Both the position numbers and the translations under genes were made by a program. The notes beneath the pieces are model-generated. The model ran no database searches. It was not told where the DNA came from and saw only the letters and a program-made list of their open reading frames with translations. Shown here piece by piece: positions 61,255 through 64,000 of a stretch of 64,000 nt of DNA; the first letter of the stretch is position 1, and each line of letters starts with the position of its first letter. Source of the DNA: Brevinematales bacterium (lineage in GTDB: Bacteria; Spirochaetota; Brevinematia; Brevinematales; GWF1-51-8); assembly GCA_013177895.1 (NCBI GenBank), contig JABLXV010000006.1:1-64000 (forward strand). The letters are read 5' to 3'.

Positions 61255-61282
61255 TACTTGAACCTCCTTAAATATTAACTTT

Positions 61283-61311
61283 ATTTTATGTGATAAATCT
61301 GCGGATGTCAA
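61283..61311 (-). promoter_or_regulatory. Sigma-70 promoter of the Ig-like lipoprotein
   Basis: Perfect TTGACA (61311-61306), 17 bases, TAAAAT (61288-61283) on the minus strand, 29 bases before the start at 61254. Confidence 0.85.
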
Positions 61312-61576
61312 CATATGTAATAAACATAGTATTAAATTGTACAGTATTGATACCATTATTCAATGACTCCTCCGTAACGGGAACTGACCGGAAATTAGCA
61401 TTACCAGCGGGTGACCGGATGCTTATAAAAGCACTAAAACGGCTAACTATTAATCACAAAATGGATAGAATGATTAACTACTATGCATATATTTCCGCTT
61501 ATGATTATTTCCTGAACCGTGCTGTTTGTAATTATATATACTGTAATAATATATAATATGGATAAAATATTCTGAA

Positions 61577-61591
61577 TGGTACAATATTTGC
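61577..61591 (+). promoter_or_regulatory. Sigma-54 promoter of amtB-glnB
   Basis: TGGTAC-AATAT-TTGC: GG at 61578-61579 and GC at 61590-61591 are exactly 10 bases apart, as required for the -24/-12 elements (consensus TGGCAC-N5-TTGC). The start point would be near 61603, leaving a 38-base leader. amtB-glnB is a classic NtrC/sigma-54 target. The 260 bases upstream are AT-rich with no clear NtrC palindrome and no gene. Confidence 0.72.
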
Positions 61592-61640
61592 CGCAATCCA
61601 GCATCATAGAGAGATCGTGAAACAACTTCAGGAGGTATAG

Positions 61641-62975
61641 ATGAAATCTGTCGACGGTAAGGTACGGGGATTCATTGCGGCTGCAATCGCGCTATTTATC
61701 CCCGCTGCGCTATTCGCGCAGGAGACGGTTCCCCCGATGAACAGCGGAGATACGGCGTGGATTCTCGTATCCGCCGCGCTGGTGCTGCTGATGACTGTGC
61801 CGGCGCTCGCCATGTTCTACGGCGGCCTGGTTAAGAAAAAGAACATCATCAATACGATGTATTTTTCTTTCGCGGCCGCCATTATTGTCAGTATTCTCTG
61901 GGTCGCGTTCCAGTACTCCGCGATATTTAACGCGAACGAGATTATCCCCGGGATATTGGGCGCGTTCGATAAGGCGTTTATGAACGGGGTGAAGACCGCC
62001 GATCAGGGTATGAGGATGCCGTGGGCAGGGGCGAATGTCACCGCCGGGGTACCCGAGAATGTGTTCTCGATGTACCAGATGACCTTCGCTATCATCACGG
62101 TCGCGCTGGTCGCGGGCGCTGTCGCGGAACGCATGCGCTTCGGGGCATGGCTATTATTTGTGATACTCTGGACACTGTTAGTATATACTCCGCTCGCGCA
62201 CTGGGTATGGGGCGGCGGCTTCCTCGCGAAGATGGGCACGCTCGATTTCGCGGGAGGGCTGGTGGTGCATGTTTCCTCGGGCGTATCCGGTCTGGTCGCC
62301 GCGCTGATGATCGGGAAACGTAAATCGAAGGAAGAGACCCTGCCCGGAAATATCCCGTTCGTCGCGATCGGCGCGGGGCTGCTCTGGGTAGGATGGTTCG
62401 GGTTTAACGCGGGAAGCGCGATAGGCGCGAACGGGCTTGCCGGGAACGCGTTCATGGTCACTAATACCGCCGCGGCGGTCGGAGGACTTGCATGGTTCCT
62501 CCTCGACTGGATATTTACGAAAAAACCGACTATAATAGGTGCGGCGTCGGGACTAGTCGCGGGACTCGCGTCGATAACCCCGGCCGCGGGGTTTGTCACA
62601 GTCCCCGCCGCGATGGTGATAGGACTGGGCGGGAGTTTGCTGTGTTACTTCATGGTGGCGGTCGCAAAGAAGGCGCTGAAGTACGACGACGCTCTCGACG
62701 CGTTCGGTATCCACGGGATCAGCGGGATATGGGGCATGACCGCGACGGGTATTTTCGCGAGTTCCGTTGTCCAGCCCGCGTTCAAGGGGCTTCTCGAGGG
62801 GAATGCCGCGCAGTTGGGTATCCAGCTATTATCGGTTCTGATCGGGATTGTTCTCTCGGTGGTCGGTACGGTGATCGTTTTATTTATCGTTCGTATCTTT
62901 ACGCCGTGGGCTGTGGAGGAGAAGGTTGAAGCGATTGGTCTCGACTATGCCGAGCATGGCGAAGCGGTGGAATAA
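61641..62975 (+). CDS. amtB: Ammonium transporter
   Basis: A protein of 444 residues. A cleavable signal (GFIAAAIALFIPAALFAQ) is followed by the Amt channel: DTAWILVSAALVLLMTVPAL, AMFYGGLVKKKNIINTMYFS, GAVAERMRFGAWLLFVILWT, THWVWGGG-like segment AHWVWGGGFLAKMGTLDFAG, VHVSSGVSGLVAALMIGKRK, WFGFNAGSAIGANGLAGNAF, and DALDAFGIHGISGIWGMTAT with the twin-histidine region. It conducts ammonium into the cytosol under nitrogen limitation and is gated by P-II, whose gene follows after 20 bases. AGGAGG precedes the ATG. Confidence 0.97.
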   Translation: MKSVDGKVRGFIAAAIALFIPAALFAQETVPPMNSGDTAWILVSAALVLLMTVPALAMFYGGLVKKKNIINTMYFSFAAAIIVSILWVAFQYSAIFNANEIIPGILGAFDKAFMNGVKTADQGMRMPWAGANVTAGVPENVFSMYQMTFAIITVALVAGAVAERMRFGAWLLFVILWTLLVYTPLAHWVWGGGFLAKMGTLDFAGGLVVHVSSGVSGLVAALMIGKRKSKEETLPGNIPFVAIGAGLLWVGWFGFNAGSAIGANGLAGNAFMVTNTAAAVGGLAWFLLDWIFTKKPTIIGAASGLVAGLASITPAAGFVTVPAAMVIGLGGSLLCYFMVAVAKKALKYDDALDAFGIHGISGIWGMTATGIFASSVVQPAFKGLLEGNAAQLGIQLLSVLIGIVLSVVGTVIVLFIVRIFTPWAVEEKVEAIGLDYAEHGEAVE

Positions 62976-62995
62976 ATATAGCACAGGAGGTTTAG

Positions 62996-63334
62996 ATGAA
63001 AAAAATTGAGGCGATTATCAGGCCCGAGAAGCTCGAGGCGGTGGTGGATAAACTTCAGGATTTGGGCTATCCCGGCCTGAATATTACGAATATCCAGGGC
63101 CACGGCCGCCAGAAGGGCATGAAGGAAATCTTCCGCGGGCGGGAGTACGATATAAAGTTCATCCAGAAGGTCAAGATCGAATTAGTGGTTCCCGACGATA
63201 AAGTCGAGATGATCGTCGACGCGATCATCGATATCGCGAAGACCGGGGCGATCGGCGACGGGAAAATATTCCTGTCCGATATTGCCGACGCGATCCGTGT
63301 TAGGACAAAGGAACGCGGCGATACGGCGTTATAG
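62996..63334 (+). CDS. glnB: Nitrogen regulatory protein P-II
   Basis: A protein of 112 residues, exact P-II length. MKKIEAIIRPEKLEAVVDKL at the N-terminus; T-loop GHGRQKGMKEIFRGREYDIK with Tyr51, the uridylylation site, kept (position 46 is Phe, not Tyr); KVKIELVVPDDKVEMIVDAI; and the B/C-loop signature AKTGAIGDGKIFLSD. Trimeric cytosolic sensor of 2-oxoglutarate, ATP/ADP and, if uridylylated, glutamine. Linkage to amtB indicates the AmtB-blocking (GlnK-like) role. Confidence 0.96.
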   Translation: MKKIEAIIRPEKLEAVVDKLQDLGYPGLNITNIQGHGRQKGMKEIFRGREYDIKFIQKVKIELVVPDDKVEMIVDAIIDIAKTGAIGDGKIFLSDIADAIRVRTKERGDTAL

Positions 63335-63357
63335 AAACAAGTCACTCGAAAGAATTT

Positions 63358-63393
63358 CCCCCTCGTTACGGAAAGGCGCGAGGGGGTTTTTAT
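63358..63393 (+). terminator. Intrinsic terminator of amtB-glnB
   Basis: CCCCCTCG (63358-63365), a loop, CGAGGGGG (63379-63386), then TTTTTATTT, 23 bases after the glnB stop. Confidence 0.92.
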
Positions 63394-63451
63394 TTGCCGC
63401 GAGATCGACGTCATCTGGAAGTATAATAACTTCGCCGTGTGGCGCGGGGGG

Positions 63452-63485
63452 AAATAAAAAAAGCGGGGAATTTTCATCCCCGCTT
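63452..63485 (-). terminator. Intrinsic terminator of the RCC1-repeat gene
   Basis: On the minus strand AAGCGGGG (63485-63478), 9-base loop, CCCCGCTT (63468-63461), then TTTTTATTT. It lies 44 bases after the stop at 63530. Confidence 0.9.
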
Positions 63486-63529
63486 TGAAACTTATTTAAA
63501 AACGTTGAGAGGGTAAACCGTCTTTTAGG

Positions 63530-64000
63530 CTACCAAATTTTCACCCAAGCATTCGCATCAACATAATCGTTCTTACCCAATTGTCCGTACAGGTTATCGC
63601 CCGCGGCCCAGAGCGTATTGTCTGTTTTTATTACCAGGCTGTGATTATAACCGCATGCGATTTTGCTTACGTTTGAAAGCACCAAAATCCAATTGTTCGT
63701 ACTAATATTATCTCCTTTTCCGAGCTGACCATCAAAGTTATCGCCGGTAACCCAGAGCGTACCGTCGGTTTTAACAGCCATGCTGTGATAAGAACCACAT
63801 GCGATTTTGCTTACGTTTGACAGCACGGGCGTCCAATTGTTTGTGTCAATAATATTCCCCGTGCCGAGTTGACCGCTCAGGTTTCTGCCGGTAGCCCAGA
63901 GCGTTCCGTCGGTCTTGAGGGCGAGACTAAAAAAACTTCCGCATGCAATTTCGCTGACACCAGAAAGTACCGATACCCAGATGTTGGTTGGATTATTATC
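63530..64000 (-). CDS. RCC1-repeat protein, C-terminal part (cut by window edge)
   Basis: The frame is open from the stop at 63530 to the right edge: the last 156 residues of a longer protein. Three RCC1 units of about 51 residues are visible: IACGSFFSLALKTDGTLWAT then GRNLSGQLGTGNIIDTNNWT; IACGSYHSMAVKTDGTLWVT then GDNFDGQLGKGDNISTNNWI; IACGYNHSLVIKTDNTLWAA then GDNLYGQLGKNDYVDANAWV. The repeats are very similar, also in DNA, pointing to recent duplication. RCC1 repeats form a seven-bladed propeller; in bacteria such proteins are usually exported or on the surface. The N-terminus, and thus the signal peptide, is outside the window. Confidence 0.9.
   Translation of the reverse strand, partial: DNNPTNIWVSVLSGVSEIACGSFFSLALKTDGTLWATGRNLSGQLGTGNIIDTNNWTPVLSNVSKIACGSYHSMAVKTDGTLWVTGDNFDGQLGKGDNISTNNWILVLSNVSKIACGYNHSLVIKTDNTLWAAGDNLYGQLGKNDYVDANAWVKIW

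Noticed and set aside
63530-64000. Regular repeats near the right edge as a possible array or satellite
   Set aside because: The repeats are coding RCC1 units of about 51 residues in an open frame.

Overview
The window reads as a chromosomal segment of a free-living diderm bacterium with moderately GC-rich genes and AT-rich spacers. Many secreted or lipobox-bearing proteins, WG, PEGA and RCC1 repeats, two chemoreceptors, a CHASE2 cyclase and a GDP-heptose operon would suit a spirochaete or a related deep lineage. That placement is inferred from gene flavour only; no rRNA or other marker settles it. I see no tRNA, rRNA, CRISPR array, prophage or intact IS element.

Layout. 1-7.7 kb (mostly minus): a CPBP membrane protease cut by the left edge under a TetR regulator, an Ig/LamG lipoprotein, a SpoIID-like protein, and a TPR-NHL-VWA / Cys-rich / coaE operon. 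7.8-12.5 kb: a YD-like secreted protein, queD-folE2, a secreted ankyrin protein, rplM-rpsI. 12.6-16.6 kb (plus): an overlapping operon for GDP-D-glycero-alpha-D-manno-heptose (HddC-GmhB fusion, HddA, GmhA) and a GT4 glycosyltransferase. 16.7-25.1 kb: a chemoreceptor, a large secreted GH13 enzyme, phoH-pgpH. 25.1-26.2 kb: a small AT-rich island with a frameshifted lipoprotein remnant and two orphan genes. 26.2-29.5 kb: BatD-like, BatA and M48 protease operon. 29.6-38.8 kb: DUF4342, two stand-alone GHKL-ATPase proteins, WG-repeat and PEGA envelope proteins, a cyclic-nucleotide-binding protein and a CHASE2 adenylate cyclase. 38.8-44.9 kb: glgB, a DOMON/DUF4405 pair, HicBA, bioB, a YafQ/RelE-type toxin-antitoxin pair. 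44.9-52 kb: two tandem secreted proteins of about 1070 residues combining CBM9-like, transglutaminase-like and calcium-binding TSP3 modules. 52-64 kb: a second chemoreceptor, a DUF6062 protein, enolase, a secreted plant-type alpha-amylase, an Ig-like lipoprotein, amtB-glnB behind a sigma-54 promoter, and an RCC1-repeat protein cut by the right edge.

How it fits together. Alpha-glucan turnover is a theme: two secreted GH13 enzymes share a LacI-type operator motif, glgB handles glycogen inside the cell and enolase lies downstream. A second theme is signalling: adenylate cyclase plus cNMP-binding protein, the GHKL ATPases, PgpH (c-di-AMP breakdown), P-II and two chemoreceptors. Spacers carry several dispersed palindromic repeat families. 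Sigma-70 promoters are unusually clear (TTGACA-17-TATAAT type), and several genes appear to start at TTG behind a strong Shine-Dalgarno site, which corrects a number of naive starts.
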